Shown here piece by piece: positions 1-8,977 of a DNA stretch of 28,603 nt. The position numbers and the translations under genes were made by a program. The stretch spans positions 1 through 28,603 of the forward strand of contig JANRKU010000027.1 in the NCBI GenBank assembly GCA_033763335.1, given 5' to 3'. Positions within the stretch are counted from its first letter, which is position 1. Each line of letters starts with the position of its first letter. A model generated the notes under the pieces. The model saw only the letters and a list, made by a program, of their open reading frames with translations. It was not told the DNA's origin and ran no database searches. The DNA comes from GCA-2794515 sp033763335 (GTDB taxonomy: Bacteria; Chloroflexota; Anaerolineae; Aggregatilineales; Phototrophicaceae).

Positions 1-237
1 GCGATGGGTCTCATCTACAATACAGACTCATAGTGGTCTTACTGGCTGAACAGACACACATCGCTTGGACACACAGGGTTGTCACTTTTACTTTTCAAGT
101 ATACCCTATCTCTACTATACAAATGGCTGACTAGCACGCAAGTGCGTATGTCAGCCACAGACTAAAAAATATTTTACACCGTCTTTATTTACTAACCTAC
201 ATTAGCGCTGCCGTAAAGCGATTAATGGAACTAGCAA
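1..237. other. Non-coding left edge, no gene seen
   Basis: I find no convincing coding frame here. The stretch lies downstream of the minus-strand kinase gene that ends at 238 and carries one clear stem-loop at 125-156, listed separately. The neighbouring gene on the left is outside the window, so any promoter or terminator role cannot be assigned. Confidence 0.5.
125..156. other. Stem-loop with GCAA tetraloop
   Basis: GGCTGAC (125-131) pairs with GTCAGCC (150-156). Inside it GCAC (134-137) pairs with GTGC (142-145) around a GCAA loop, which is a GNRA-type tetraloop. It lies about 80 nt past the kinase stop codon. Neither strand has a good T-run after the hairpin, so a simple intrinsic terminator is uncertain. 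It could be an RNA 3' end structure or one more small repeat. Confidence 0.4.
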
Positions 238-3200
238 TCAAAGTAATTCGTTCAATATCCCCTGATAACTCACCGTCTCGCGCAATTTAACTTGGTCGCT
301 TTCGGGCAAATGGACAGAGGCTTGCAGGATGATTTTTTGCGCCACTTGCCGATTTGGATACCATGTGGCGCGGTTGGTGAGAATGACCTCACTCAAGCGA
401 AAGGCTTGTGCATAATCTTTTTGTGCCAGCGCCAATTCTGCCATACCAGCCAGCACATAAGTGACAACGGCGGGGTCGGTGGGGTTAGCGTGACGGAGTG
501 CTATGCGATAATCGTCAGATGCGCCCCCATAATTGCCCGCCAAAAATTTGATATATGCCTGAACACGCCACGGCAACATTTGCCCGATAGTTGGGTCAAT
601 TTTAGAATAAATCTCCATAGAGTGTGTGATGGTATGTTGTGCTTCGGATAATCGTTCTAACCCCGCTAATGTTCGTGCTTTATAGGCATAAGCATTGCCG
701 ATACGCGCATAAAATTCGGCAGGCAGGTTGGAGATGCTATTTTCGATATGAATCAGCGATTCGGGTAAGCGGTCTTCAACAAAATATAAATTACCCAACT
801 GGACTTGTATTTGTGCCAGACTCCATTTTAACCCCAAATTCTGAGCAATATCAGATGCCTGTAAAAACAATTTTTCGGCTTGTTGATAGTGTCCCAATGC
901 AATATTGTTATTTCCCAAATCACTACAAACCGCATATACCCCAAATTGGTCGTTAATCGCCTGTGAGTAGTGCAGACATTTTTCAAAATGGTTAGCACTC
1001 AGCTCAAATTCACCCCGTACCCGCGCCGCAGTCCCCAAAATACGATGACAATCTGCCATGCCTTCTGGTTGTTCTAATATCTCAAATAACGCCAATGCCT
1101 TTTGAGCGTGTTCATAGACGAATTGTGGTACGCCTGTGTTGACATAACCAAAAGCCGTGCCAAGATGGGCGATGGCGCGAACTTCAATATCGCCCGATTG
1201 CTCCGCGATGGCAATTGCCTCATGTCCAATTTGTTGTGCCATTTCTTTTTGGTTGGCATTATGGTTGGTTAATGCCAAATGACCGAGCGAAAATGCCAGC
1301 CCAATCAGGTCGTTTTTTTCGCGCTGAATGCTAGAAGCATTTTGCAATAATAAAAATACTTCTGGAAGCGTCCCGATTCGCATCATGAGTTCACCTTGCC
1401 GACTCAGCAATCGCGCCAAAATAATTTGTTGGTCATGCGCGGGTGATAACGATTCGACCATCTGAATGGCTTGGGTGAACATCTCATTACGTTCTATGTT
1501 CAAACTGCGTAGCCGATAGTAGGTATAAAGGGCTTTTTCTGCGCTCCCAATACCCGTTAGGTTTTTGGTGGCGATGGCATGTTTCCATGCGAGGCGAATA
1601 TTTTCTAAATTTGCCTCTATTTGATTACAGGCTTGTGCTTGCTTACTGGTGACACTTGGCACTGCTAAACTGCCCAACATATCCAAATAATGCTTGCTAT
1701 GGGCGTTTAGGGTGGTGCTATAGGCTTCTGAATCTTGTCGTAGGCGTTCTTCGGCATATTGGCGCAATAATTCGTGAATTTCGTAGCGCCCTTCTGGGTC
1801 ACGGCGCAACAATGATTTATTCACCAGCGCCATTAATACGCGCAAGCCTGCACCCGATACCTCTTGGGCGGCATTTCTGTCAAATTTGCCCCTAAATACC
1901 GATAATTTGACAAAGCTATCGCGTTCTGCCTCATTGAGCAAATTCCATGAATAATCGAACACAGCGCGGATGCTCTTATGGCGGTCTGGCAAGTCACGCA
2001 AGTTGCTTTCCAGAAAATCCAGACTCTTATCAATTTCATCGGCAATTTCTGATACCGATAGCATTTCGACCCACGCCGCCGCCAACAAAATGGCGAGGGG
2101 TAGCCCTTGTGTTTGTCGGCATATCCGCGCCACATAGGTTAAATCACCCGCTTCTAGCGTAAAATCGGGTCGCACCCGTGTGGCACTCTGCATGAATAAT
2201 TTTACGGCGGTATAGGTGAGAGCATCGGCTGGCGTTTCCCAATCTGGGAAATCCATGCCACTCAAATTAAAGAGCATCTCGGCTTGCAAATTGAGCCGTT
2301 CCCGCGAGGTCGCAATCACTTTGACATGCGGTGCAGACGTGAGGATGTCCTCAATCAGTGGGGTGGCATCGAGCAAATGCTCAAAATTATCCATGATGAG
2401 CAATACCGCTTTTTCTTTTAGCACATCGCATACTTGTTGGATTTGTGAGCGTCCATCGGTGGCAAACGGCATATTGAGTGCCTCTGCGAGTGAGACAGGG
2501 ATGCTTTCTGGGGTGGTGAGGGGGGCGAGTTGAATAAAATACACGCCTGTAAAGGGTTGCATTGCCCGCCGTGTCGTCGTGGATGATGGACGGATGAAAT
2601 GCCCTGCGACCTCTAATGCCAACCGTGTTTTGCCCATGCCCCCTTGTGCGAGAATGGTCAATAGGCGGTGTTTTGGGTCATTGAGCAAGCGTGTTAATTC
2701 TATAATTTCGGTCTCTCTGCCGATGAAGGGTGTGGTTTGGATGGGCAGATTATGTCGTATGGCATCTTGTGGCGGTGTGGCAGATGGTGGGGCAAATAGG
2801 GCATGTGGGTGAATATCCCCCGCCAAAATAGCCTCTAATTCTGCCCCTAATTGACGCGCTGTGGGAATACGGGCATTACGGTCTTTTTCGAGTAGCCGAT
2901 AAATGAGGTCTATCAGCGATAGGGGAATATCTGGGCGCAATAATTCGATATCTGGCACAGGTTGATTGAGAATATTGGCGATGGTCTGCCCAATATTATT
3001 GCCGATGAAGGGTCTAGTCCCCATCACCATTTCATACATCAACACCCCAAATGCCCATAAATCGGCACGTACATCGAGGATTTCTCCGTTGAGCAATTCG
3101 GGGGATAAATAATCGAGCGTACCGACTGCCAAGCCACTATCTGTAACCCGCTCTTTGTTGGCAATATGCGCCACGCCAAAATCGGTGAGGCGGGGCGTGC

Positions 3201-3624
3201 CATCATCTGCGAGTAACACATTTCCGGGTTTAATATCGCGGTGGATGATGCCTAAATGGTGCGCCCGCACCAACGCATCTGCCAATTCGAGCGCAATATT
3301 CAGGGCGCGTTTAATCGGTAAGCGACCTTCTTTTTTATGCAGGTCATATAGAGTGCCACCTGCCACATATTCCATCACCAAATAGTGATTGCCTTTTTCC
3401 TCATACGTCCCAAATGTTTTGACGATATTCGGATGATTCAGTTGGCGTAGTGCTTCGCCTTCGCGGATGAATCGCTCTAATAAGCCACTATCGGCTTTGA
3501 GGGCATCTGGCTTGAGGTGTTTGATAGCGACCACCTCATTGGTTTGGGTATCTATGCCTTTATAGACCGTACCCATGCCCCCAATACCGATTTGTATTCC
3601 CAATTGATACCGCGATTTTGCCAT
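238..3624 (-). CDS. Ser/Thr protein kinase fused to NB-ARC-type ATPase and TPR repeats
   Basis: This is a 1128-aa cytoplasmic signalling protein. A Hanks-type kinase domain occupies about residues 6-265: glycine loop GIGGMG (13-18), ATP-binding Lys in AIK (K35), catalytic loop HRDIKPGN (D130), DFG (148-150) and a YLSPE activation-segment end. A STAND/NB-ARC-like ATPase follows from about 297, with FIGRE, Walker A GGMGKT (328-333), a Walker B-like stretch VLLIMDNFEH (D412) and an ATSRE sensor motif. The C-terminal half is helical and TPR-like to about residue 1100. There is no transmembrane segment, unlike PknB-type kinases. The start is 2 nt after the kbl stop, and its Shine-Dalgarno AAAGGTGAT lies inside the end of kbl, so the two are probably co-transcribed and translationally coupled. 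The natural substrate is unknown. AfsR/LuxR-like regulators share the NB-ARC/TPR part, but no DNA-binding domain is visible. Confidence 0.93.
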   Translation of the reverse strand: MAKSRYQLGIQIGIGGMGTVYKGIDTQTNEVVAIKHLKPDALKADSGLLERFIREGEALRQLNHPNIVKTFGTYEEKGNHYLVMEYVAGGTLYDLHKKEGRLPIKRALNIALELADALVRAHHLGIIHRDIKPGNVLLADDGTPRLTDFGVAHIANKERVTDSGLAVGTLDYLSPELLNGEILDVRADLWAFGVLMYEMVMGTRPFIGNNIGQTIANILNQPVPDIELLRPDIPLSLIDLIYRLLEKDRNARIPTARQLGAELEAILAGDIHPHALFAPPSATPPQDAIRHNLPIQTTPFIGRETEIIELTRLLNDPKHRLLTILAQGGMGKTRLALEVAGHFIRPSSTTTRRAMQPFTGVYFIQLAPLTTPESIPVSLAEALNMPFATDGRSQIQQVCDVLKEKAVLLIMDNFEHLLDATPLIEDILTSAPHVKVIATSRERLNLQAEMLFNLSGMDFPDWETPADALTYTAVKLFMQSATRVRPDFTLEAGDLTYVARICRQTQGLPLAILLAAAWVEMLSVSEIADEIDKSLDFLESNLRDLPDRHKSIRAVFDYSWNLLNEAERDSFVKLSVFRGKFDRNAAQEVSGAGLRVLMALVNKSLLRRDPEGRYEIHELLRQYAEERLRQDSEAYSTTLNAHSKHYLDMLGSLAVPSVTSKQAQACNQIEANLENIRLAWKHAIATKNLTGIGSAEKALYTYYRLRSLNIERNEMFTQAIQMVESLSPAHDQQIILARLLSRQGELMMRIGTLPEVFLLLQNASSIQREKNDLIGLAFSLGHLALTNHNANQKEMAQQIGHEAIAIAEQSGDIEVRAIAHLGTAFGYVNTGVPQFVYEHAQKALALFEILEQPEGMADCHRILGTAARVRGEFELSANHFEKCLHYSQAINDQFGVYAVCSDLGNNNIALGHYQQAEKLFLQASDIAQNLGLKWSLAQIQVQLGNLYFVEDRLPESLIHIENSISNLPAEFYARIGNAYAYKARTLAGLERLSEAQHTITHSMEIYSKIDPTIGQMLPWRVQAYIKFLAGNYGGASDDYRIALRHANPTDPAVVTYVLAGMAELALAQKDYAQAFRLSEVILTNRATWYPNRQVAQKIILQASVHLPESDQVKLRETVSYQGILNELL

Positions 3625-3626
3625 AA

Positions 3627-4814
3627 TTAAATCACCTTTAGGGCTTTTCCGACTGTTTCAAAGGCGTGCAAGGCTTCTTCTAAATCGGTTTGGGTATGGG
3701 CGGCGGTGTTCATCACACGAATCCGCGCCTTGCCATGTGCGACGGTGGGGAAGGCGATTGCCATCGCAAAAATGCCGTTTTCAAAGAGTTGCTTGCTAAA
3801 TTCGCGTGCGAGATGTGCATCACCCAACATCAAGGGGATAATCGGTGTGGTCGAGTGACCAATATCAAAGCCGAGTGCCTTGAGTTCCCGTTTTAGCAAA
3901 TCGGCATTTGACCACAGGCGTGTGACCAGTTCTTCAGATTCTTCCAGAATATCCACTGCTTCGAGGCACGCCGCCACATCAGGGACGGTCATGGCGCTGG
4001 AGAATAAAAAGGGTCTGCCCCGTTGTTTAATCCAATCAATCAATTCGCGTTTGCCTGCCACAATCCCACCGACCACGCCAAAGGCTTTGCTCATCGTGCC
4101 GACTTCGATGTCTACCACGCCATGCAAGCCAAAATGGTCAACAATCCCGCGCCCACCTTTGCCCAAAACACCCTCGCCATGAGCATCGTCTACCATCAAT
4201 AAAATGTTATGTTCTTGGGCGACTTGAACCAGTTCTGGCAGGGGAGCAATATCGCCATCCATGCTAAAAACCCCATCACTGATGATGAGCCTGCGCCCAT
4301 ATTCAGTTGTTTCTGCAATTTTTTGGCGTAAACTGGCGATGTCGTTGTGTTCATAGGCGACAATCTGCGCCCGACTCAGCCGACATCCATCAATAATGCT
4401 GGCATGATTGAGTTTATCAGAAAAAATCACATCCCCTTGCCCAACTAAGGCGGGGATGGTGGCTAAATTTGCTGTGAAGCCACTCTGTAAAGTAACAACC
4501 GCTTCTGCCCCTTTGAATTGTGCGAGGCGTTGCTCTAATTTATCGTGTAGGCTCATTGTGCCTGCAATGCTTCGGACTGCACCCGGTCCGATGCCATACG
4601 TATCTATGGCGCGTTTGGCGGCTTCCCGCAAGCGCGGATGATTTGCCAACCCCAAATAATTATTGGCGCAAAAATTGAGGACAGGCTTGCCATCCACGAC
4701 AATGCGCCCATCCATGGGGCTATCAATCGTGCGAATGGTGTTAAATAACCCCTGTTGGCGTAAGTCTGCAAGTTGGTCGCTAAGATAGGCAATTTTATCG
4801 GGTGAGGTTTCCAT
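3627..4814 (-). CDS. kbl: Glycine C-acetyltransferase (2-amino-3-ketobutyrate CoA ligase)
   Basis: This is a 395-aa PLP-dependent alpha-oxoamine synthase. The family joins glycine and acetyl-CoA to 2-amino-3-ketobutyrate, or runs the reverse step in threonine breakdown. Visible motifs are NFCANNYLGLANHP near residue 47, LNHASIIDG (H137), the PLP-ring Asp in VDDAH (209-212) and the Schiff-base lysine in GTMSKAFG (K243). Length is normal for the family. A good Shine-Dalgarno (GAAAGGA) precedes the ATG. No threonine dehydrogenase (tdh) gene is adjacent; instead a signalling kinase follows after 2 nt. The close relative 8-amino-7-oxononanoate synthase (BioF) cannot be fully excluded, because some thermophile enzymes of this type act on both substrates. 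No biotin gene is nearby, and the N-terminal motif favours kbl. Confidence 0.88.
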   Translation of the reverse strand: METSPDKIAYLSDQLADLRQQGLFNTIRTIDSPMDGRIVVDGKPVLNFCANNYLGLANHPRLREAAKRAIDTYGIGPGAVRSIAGTMSLHDKLEQRLAQFKGAEAVVTLQSGFTANLATIPALVGQGDVIFSDKLNHASIIDGCRLSRAQIVAYEHNDIASLRQKIAETTEYGRRLIISDGVFSMDGDIAPLPELVQVAQEHNILLMVDDAHGEGVLGKGGRGIVDHFGLHGVVDIEVGTMSKAFGVVGGIVAGKRELIDWIKQRGRPFLFSSAMTVPDVAACLEAVDILEESEELVTRLWSNADLLKRELKALGFDIGHSTTPIIPLMLGDAHLAREFSKQLFENGIFAMAIAFPTVAHGKARIRVMNTAAHTQTDLEEALHAFETVGKALKVI

Positions 4815-5036
4815 AAATCAAAAAATCCTTTCAGTTCATTATCCGCACAAGGGGGTAAAAATGTTCAAAAGTAGTCTTTTTAGGATGAAAGAAAAAATGT
4901 TTTTTGTGATAATCCTATTATATCGCAATTTTGTGCGAGAATCATCTTATCATCCCCTTATAAAATTGTTATTAGGAATCTAACCTTGACGGGGTACAAT
5001 AGCAATATGTTGTATCTATTATCAAAGGAGATTTTT
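4815..5036. promoter_or_regulatory. Divergent intergenic region between kbl and dps
   Basis: The AT-rich 222-bp gap must hold the promoters of both genes. For kbl (minus) there is a perfect TATAAT -10 at 4917-4922 but only a poor -35. It overlaps a small dyad, TCGCA-N6-TGCGA (4923-4938), that could be an operator. For dps (plus) the best pair is TTAGGA (4972-4977), 17 nt, TACAAT (4995-5000). A TTGACG at 4986-4991 has no good -10 at the right spacing. No Fur-like or PerR-like box was recognised with confidence. Confidence 0.4.
5024..5030 (+). promoter_or_regulatory. Ribosome binding site deciding the dps start
   Basis: AAAGGAG lies 6 nt before the ATG at 5037. It favours this start over an in-frame TTG at 4986, which would add 17 residues and has no Shine-Dalgarno. 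Confidence 0.8.
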
Positions 5037-5531
5037 ATGACCGATAAAAAAGCTATCAAGCCCAATATTGGACTCGATGAAGAAGTTGTCAGCAGTGTGG
5101 TCAAAATTTTGCAAACCGTTTTAGCGGATGAGATGGTACTCTATATCAAACTCCGTAATTATCACTGGAATGTGACAGGGCAAACCTTCACCGCCCTGCA
5201 TGTGTTATTTGAGCAACAATATACCCAATTGGAACTCACCATTGATGAATTGGCAGAGCGCGTGCGGATGTATGGCGCAAATGCCATCGGCACGATGAGC
5301 GCGTTTATCAAAACCGCCCGCTTAAAAGAATCTGAAGATGAATTGCCAGATACAAAGGGCATGGTTGCCAATTTACATAATGACCATGAGGCATTAATAC
5401 GCCATTTACGCGATGATATTGAAGCATTAGACGAATTAGATGATGTTGGCGCAGAAGATTTGCTCACAGGGTTGTTGCAAGCCCATCAAAAAATGGCGTG
5501 GTTCTTGCGGACATACCTCGAAACGGTGTAG
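5037..5531 (+). CDS. dps: Dps family ferritin-like DNA-binding/iron-storage protein
   Basis: This 164-aa protein has normal Dps length. Dps proteins form dodecamers that oxidise and store iron using hydrogen peroxide and shield DNA during stress and starvation. The inter-subunit ferroxidase motif is visible: the His-containing KLRNYHWNVTG (about residues 38-48), followed by a helix with FEQQYTQLELTIDELAERVR that carries the acidic ligands. A Lys-rich N-terminal tail (MTDKKAIK) could contact DNA, as in E. coli Dps. The start at 5037 is set by a strong Shine-Dalgarno. It is transcribed away from kbl and is probably monocistronic, since a palindromic repeat follows within 25 nt of the stop. Confidence 0.93.
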   Translation: MTDKKAIKPNIGLDEEVVSSVVKILQTVLADEMVLYIKLRNYHWNVTGQTFTALHVLFEQQYTQLELTIDELAERVRMYGANAIGTMSAFIKTARLKESEDELPDTKGMVANLHNDHEALIRHLRDDIEALDELDDVGAEDLLTGLLQAHQKMAWFLRTYLETV

Positions 5532-5552
5532 GGGTATGATATATGCCTATAA

Positions 5553-5572
5553 GGGCGCAATAGGTTGCGCCC
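5553..5572. repeat. 20-bp palindromic intergenic repeat, copy 1
   Basis: The arms GGGCGCAA and TTGCGCCC are complementary around a TAGG centre. It lies 21 nt after the dps stop, where it could form a strong RNA hairpin. The same arms recur at 6666-6685 and 11475-11494, so this is a dispersed repeat and not a one-off terminator. Confidence 0.8.
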
Positions 5573-5580
5573 GATATACT

Positions 5581-5729
5581 GCAACTTAAGAAATCAACCT
5601 CACCCCTAAATCCCCTCTCCAGTCTGGCGAGGGGACTTAAACCCACCTACAAAATGATTTTCTCCCCCTCTCCAATTTGGAGAGGGGGCAGGGGGTGAGG
5701 TAAAAATAGTGATTTTATCGTTAAGTTGC
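5581..5729. repeat. MITE-like inverted-repeat element
   Basis: About 149 bp is bounded by perfect 9-bp inverted ends: GCAACTTAA at 5581-5589 and TTAAGTTGC at 5721-5729. Inside is a second, imperfect inverted pair: CCTCACCCCTAAATCCCCTC starting at 5598, and GGAGAGGGGGCAGGGGGTGA starting at 5679. Two smaller hairpins lie in the centre. There is no coding frame. No clear target-site duplication was seen, so mobility is inferred from the shape only. Confidence 0.55.
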
Positions 5730-5788
5730 TACCCATGGGGCATAATTAATTACACCCTTATAGTTTTATTCCCAATGATAGGAAACCC

Positions 5789-6640
5789 ATGTCCCATAAA
5801 ATGGTGCTTGATAACCATAACCTCACCGAAATCCCCATGAATATCCTCACTCCCACCATCGAAAATCTGAGTATCCGACAAAACGCCCTGACAACCTTGC
5901 CCGATGCCCTCTATGACCTCACACAGCTACGGGTTTTATCGGTGGGCGATAACCACATAACCGATATTTCGCCCAAAATCGGGATGCTCAAAGCCCTCAC
6001 CCATCTTTTTATAGATACCAACCCCCTCACAACCATCCCACAGGCAATTGGCGACCTTATCCATCTGCATACATTGGATATTGCCCATTGTGCGCTTACT
6101 GATTTGCCCCCATCGCTCCAAAATTTAACCCAATTGGTATTTTTATATGCCAGTGATAATCGCCTCACCACCTGTCCAGACTGGATAGGGGCGCTATCGA
6201 ATCTCCGCTATTTGGGGATGACGGATAATGCTTTGCATGAGCTACCCGCATCTATCGGTGATTTAGCCAACCTGATTGAATTGCGCCTGTATAAAAATAA
6301 ACTCACCCACTTGCCCGATAGCATTGGACGGCTCACCCGCCTGCGCGAATTGCATTTGCATGATAACCCGTTGGTGATGTTGCCCGATACGATAGGGGAA
6401 TTGGCAGAATTGCGGATTTTAGACCTGCGGAATAATGCGCTCACAGCCATTCCAGAGATCATCGGGGATTTGAAAAATCTGTTGTATTTGGATTTGCGCG
6501 GAAATCGGTTGAATCAGTTACCAGCCAGCATCGTTAATTTACCCAATTTGCAAAAATTAGATTTGCGCTGGAATCAATTTGACCACACAACCGCCGAGAT
6601 GGATATGTTGCAAGCACGCGGTTGTCTAGTGTATATCTAA
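5789..6640 (+). CDS. Leucine-rich repeat protein
   Basis: The 283-aa protein is almost entirely leucine-rich repeats with a period of about 23 residues. Typical units are LRELHLHDNPLVMLPDTIGE and LRILDLRNNALTAIPEIIGD, matching the bacterial/plant LxxLxLxxNxLxxLPxxIGxL class. About 11 repeats run from near residue 5 to near 270, ending in a short cap (MLQARGCLVYI). There is no signal peptide, membrane segment, kinase or Roc GTPase domain, so it looks like a free-standing cytoplasmic binding scaffold. The start ATG has AGGA 5 nt upstream. It is convergent with recD2. The partner is unknown. Related LRR proteins are often joined to Ras-like GTPases or kinases, but none is adjacent here. Confidence 0.88.
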   Translation: MSHKMVLDNHNLTEIPMNILTPTIENLSIRQNALTTLPDALYDLTQLRVLSVGDNHITDISPKIGMLKALTHLFIDTNPLTTIPQAIGDLIHLHTLDIAHCALTDLPPSLQNLTQLVFLYASDNRLTTCPDWIGALSNLRYLGMTDNALHELPASIGDLANLIELRLYKNKLTHLPDSIGRLTRLRELHLHDNPLVMLPDTIGELAELRILDLRNNALTAIPEIIGDLKNLLYLDLRGNRLNQLPASIVNLPNLQKLDLRWNQFDHTTAEMDMLQARGCLVYI

Positions 6641-6665
6641 TCGTCTAAAAGGGCGATGAATGTAG

Positions 6666-6685
6666 GGGCGCAACATGTTGCGCCC
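6666..6685. repeat. 20-bp palindromic intergenic repeat, copy 2
   Basis: GGGCGCAACATGTTGCGCCC is a perfect palindrome. It lies in the 57-bp gap between the convergent LRR and recD2 genes, where it may also act as a bidirectional 3'-end hairpin. The left flank TGTAGG resembles the flanks of the other copies. Confidence 0.85.
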
Positions 6686-6697
6686 GATAAGGACATT

Positions 6698-8914
6698 TTA
6701 ATTATCTATCAACCGCCCCAATAAGCCTGTATAGCGTTCTGCCACTTTGTTATTTTTGACAGCCATGCCCACCGCCTGCCGTGTCCCCACCAAAATGACA
6801 ATATTTTTGGCGCGGGTGATGGCGGTATACAACAAATTGCGTTGGAGCATCATATAATGTTGGGTGAGGATGGGCATGACCACCACCGGATATTCTGACC
6901 CCTGTGAGCGATGGGTGCTGATGCAATAGGCGTGAATGAGTTCTTCTGCCATCGAAAAATCGTAGGGGATGATACGTTTATCTATGGTCACTTCGATGAT
7001 GCTATCATCAAAATCAATCCCGCGCACATAGCCGATGTCACCATTAAAGACTTCGATGTCATAATTATTTTTGGTCTGCATGACCTTATCGCCCACCCGA
7101 AAGGTGCGCCCACCGACAATTTTTTCGGCTTTGCGATAACTGCCATTGAGGGTGGTTTGCAAGGCTTTGTTGAGCGCAATCACCCCCGCCGCCCCGCGAT
7201 ACATGGGGGCAATGACCTGTATTTCGTTCATGGGGTCATATCCAAATTTATTGGGAATCCGATTTTGGACAATATCCACAATTAAATCGGCACATTGGGC
7301 AGGGTCTTCTTCTCCAAAGAAATAAAAATCTTCGCTCTGGTTATCTAAAAATGGCATTTCGCCCTGATTAATCCGATGTGCATTGACGATGATATGACTT
7401 TGCTTATCTTGGCGGAAAATCGTCTTGAGGCGCGTTACGGCGATGGGAAATTTGCCTTTTTCGCTGGAACTAATGACATCATTCAACACATTGCCCGCGC
7501 CAACACTGGGCAATTGGTCAATATCGCCCACCAACATCAAATGGGTGTTGGGGGAGAGTCCGCCTAAAATGCCATAAAATAGCATAATATCGAGCATAGA
7601 GGCTTCGTCAATGATGAGCATATCCACTGCAAGCGGGTTATCTTGGTTGATATTATAGCCTTCACCCGGTTTGAATCTGAACAGGCGGTGAATGGTCTGT
7701 GCCTCGCGCCCTGTCGCTTCTGCCAAGCGTTTGGCGGCGCGTCCGGTTGGGGATGCTAACGCATATTTGCAATCGAGTGCTTCTAGGGCATTGATAACCA
7801 TGCGGAGGGTCGTTGTTTTGCCCGTCCCTGGTCCGCCTGTGAGGATAGAGACCTTGCCACTCAATGCCGATTTGACCGCCCCTTGTTGTTGTGCCGTGAG
7901 CGATACGGCATTATCTTTGCTCAAATCAGATAAAAAGGTTTTCCAGTCTAATTTATCCACTTTTCCCAAAATCACCGATGGCATGACCACCATCCGCTTG
8001 AGATATTCTGCCACGCCTTTTTCTGAACGGTGATACATGGGCAAATAAACACATTCCGTCAACATGCGGTCTATACTAATCACTTCGGTATAAAGCGATT
8101 CATCCCGAATTTCGCGCTCTAAAATACCTGTGATGAGCGATACCTCAGATACCCCCAGTAATTCTTGGGCGGTGGTGATTAATATGGCGCGTGGGGCGCA
8201 AGTATGCCCCTCTTGTGCCAAATGATTGAGCGCATAATATAAGCCTGCCCGTAGGCGTTCTGGCGAATTATCTGCCAACCCCATGCGTTGGGCGATTTGG
8301 TCAGCTTTGATAAAGCCGATGCCCATCACCTCATCCGCCAAAATATAGGGGTCGCCTTTCACTTTAGCGATGGTGGCATTGCCCAATGTTTTATAGATAT
8401 GATTCGCCATGCGACTGGTCACGCCGTAGGTTTGTAGAAAAATCATCGTGTCGCGTGCGCCAATGCTATTTTTCCATGCTTCGATGAGGGCTTCGACCTT
8501 GCTGGCAGAAATCCCCGCCACTTCTTTGAGGCGCTCTGGTTCTCTGTTGAGGACATCCAATGTTTGCTTGCCAAATTGGTCTACTATCATCTCGGCGCGT
8601 CTTGGACCGATGCCCTTTACAAACCCACTGCCCAAATAGCGTTTAAGTCCCTCAATGCTGGTGGGGACGATGGGTGTGACCATTTCTGCACGAAATTGTG
8701 TGCCATATTTGGGGTCTTCTATCCACGAGCCAGTGAACTTGACTTCTTCGCCAACGCCCATTTCGGGCATATTGCCAACGACTGTCACCGTACCATCACG
8801 GGCGCTCACGCCAGAAATACGTTTTTCTGGCATGATTTTAAGGACACCATAACCCGTTTCCTCGTTATAGAAGGTGATGCGTTCAATTGTACCAACGACA
8901 AATTCTTCTTCCAT
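6698..8914 (-). CDS. recD2: RecD2-type ATP-dependent 5'-3' DNA helicase (SF1B)
   Basis: About 738 aa (745 from the alternative ATG at 8935). RecD2 is the stand-alone RecD-like helicase found in bacteria without RecBCD and is linked to replication-fork and recombination repair. In the longer numbering the order is: an N-terminal OB-like domain with GTIERITFYNEETGYGVLKI; helix-hairpin-helix-like segments (VKGIG, VAGIS, GIGF) between about 100 and 215; Walker A GGPGTGKT (367-374); DEAS motif II (443-446); GDIDQLPSVG; the motif IV region; and the C-terminal STHRSQGSEY and YTAITRAK motifs. No relaxase domain is present, so it is not a TraA protein. I chose 8914 because TGAGGC sits 5 nt upstream, whereas the ATG at 8935 has no Shine-Dalgarno. 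It lies 63 nt downstream of the membrane protease on the same strand. Confidence 0.92.
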   Translation of the reverse strand: MEEEFVVGTIERITFYNEETGYGVLKIMPEKRISGVSARDGTVTVVGNMPEMGVGEEVKFTGSWIEDPKYGTQFRAEMVTPIVPTSIEGLKRYLGSGFVKGIGPRRAEMIVDQFGKQTLDVLNREPERLKEVAGISASKVEALIEAWKNSIGARDTMIFLQTYGVTSRMANHIYKTLGNATIAKVKGDPYILADEVMGIGFIKADQIAQRMGLADNSPERLRAGLYYALNHLAQEGHTCAPRAILITTAQELLGVSEVSLITGILEREIRDESLYTEVISIDRMLTECVYLPMYHRSEKGVAEYLKRMVVMPSVILGKVDKLDWKTFLSDLSKDNAVSLTAQQQGAVKSALSGKVSILTGGPGTGKTTTLRMVINALEALDCKYALASPTGRAAKRLAEATGREAQTIHRLFRFKPGEGYNINQDNPLAVDMLIIDEASMLDIMLFYGILGGLSPNTHLMLVGDIDQLPSVGAGNVLNDVISSSEKGKFPIAVTRLKTIFRQDKQSHIIVNAHRINQGEMPFLDNQSEDFYFFGEEDPAQCADLIVDIVQNRIPNKFGYDPMNEIQVIAPMYRGAAGVIALNKALQTTLNGSYRKAEKIVGGRTFRVGDKVMQTKNNYDIEVFNGDIGYVRGIDFDDSIIEVTIDKRIIPYDFSMAEELIHAYCISTHRSQGSEYPVVVMPILTQHYMMLQRNLLYTAITRAKNIVILVGTRQAVGMAVKNNKVAERYTGLLGRLIDN

Positions 8915-8977
8915 CAAAGCCTCAGCAACCTTCATGAATAAATACTGTTGCTACTCTTATATGATAGCACGAGTGGT

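Noticed and set aside
4986..5000. TTGACG followed by TACAAT as a dps promoter
   Set aside because: The two hexamers are only 3 nt apart, far below the 16-18 nt needed. TACAAT may instead pair with TTAGGA at 4972.
6698..8914. Relaxase/TraA conjugation protein
   Set aside because: The protein has the RecD2 N-terminal and helix-hairpin-helix regions and lacks the relaxase histidine triad; no other transfer genes are present.
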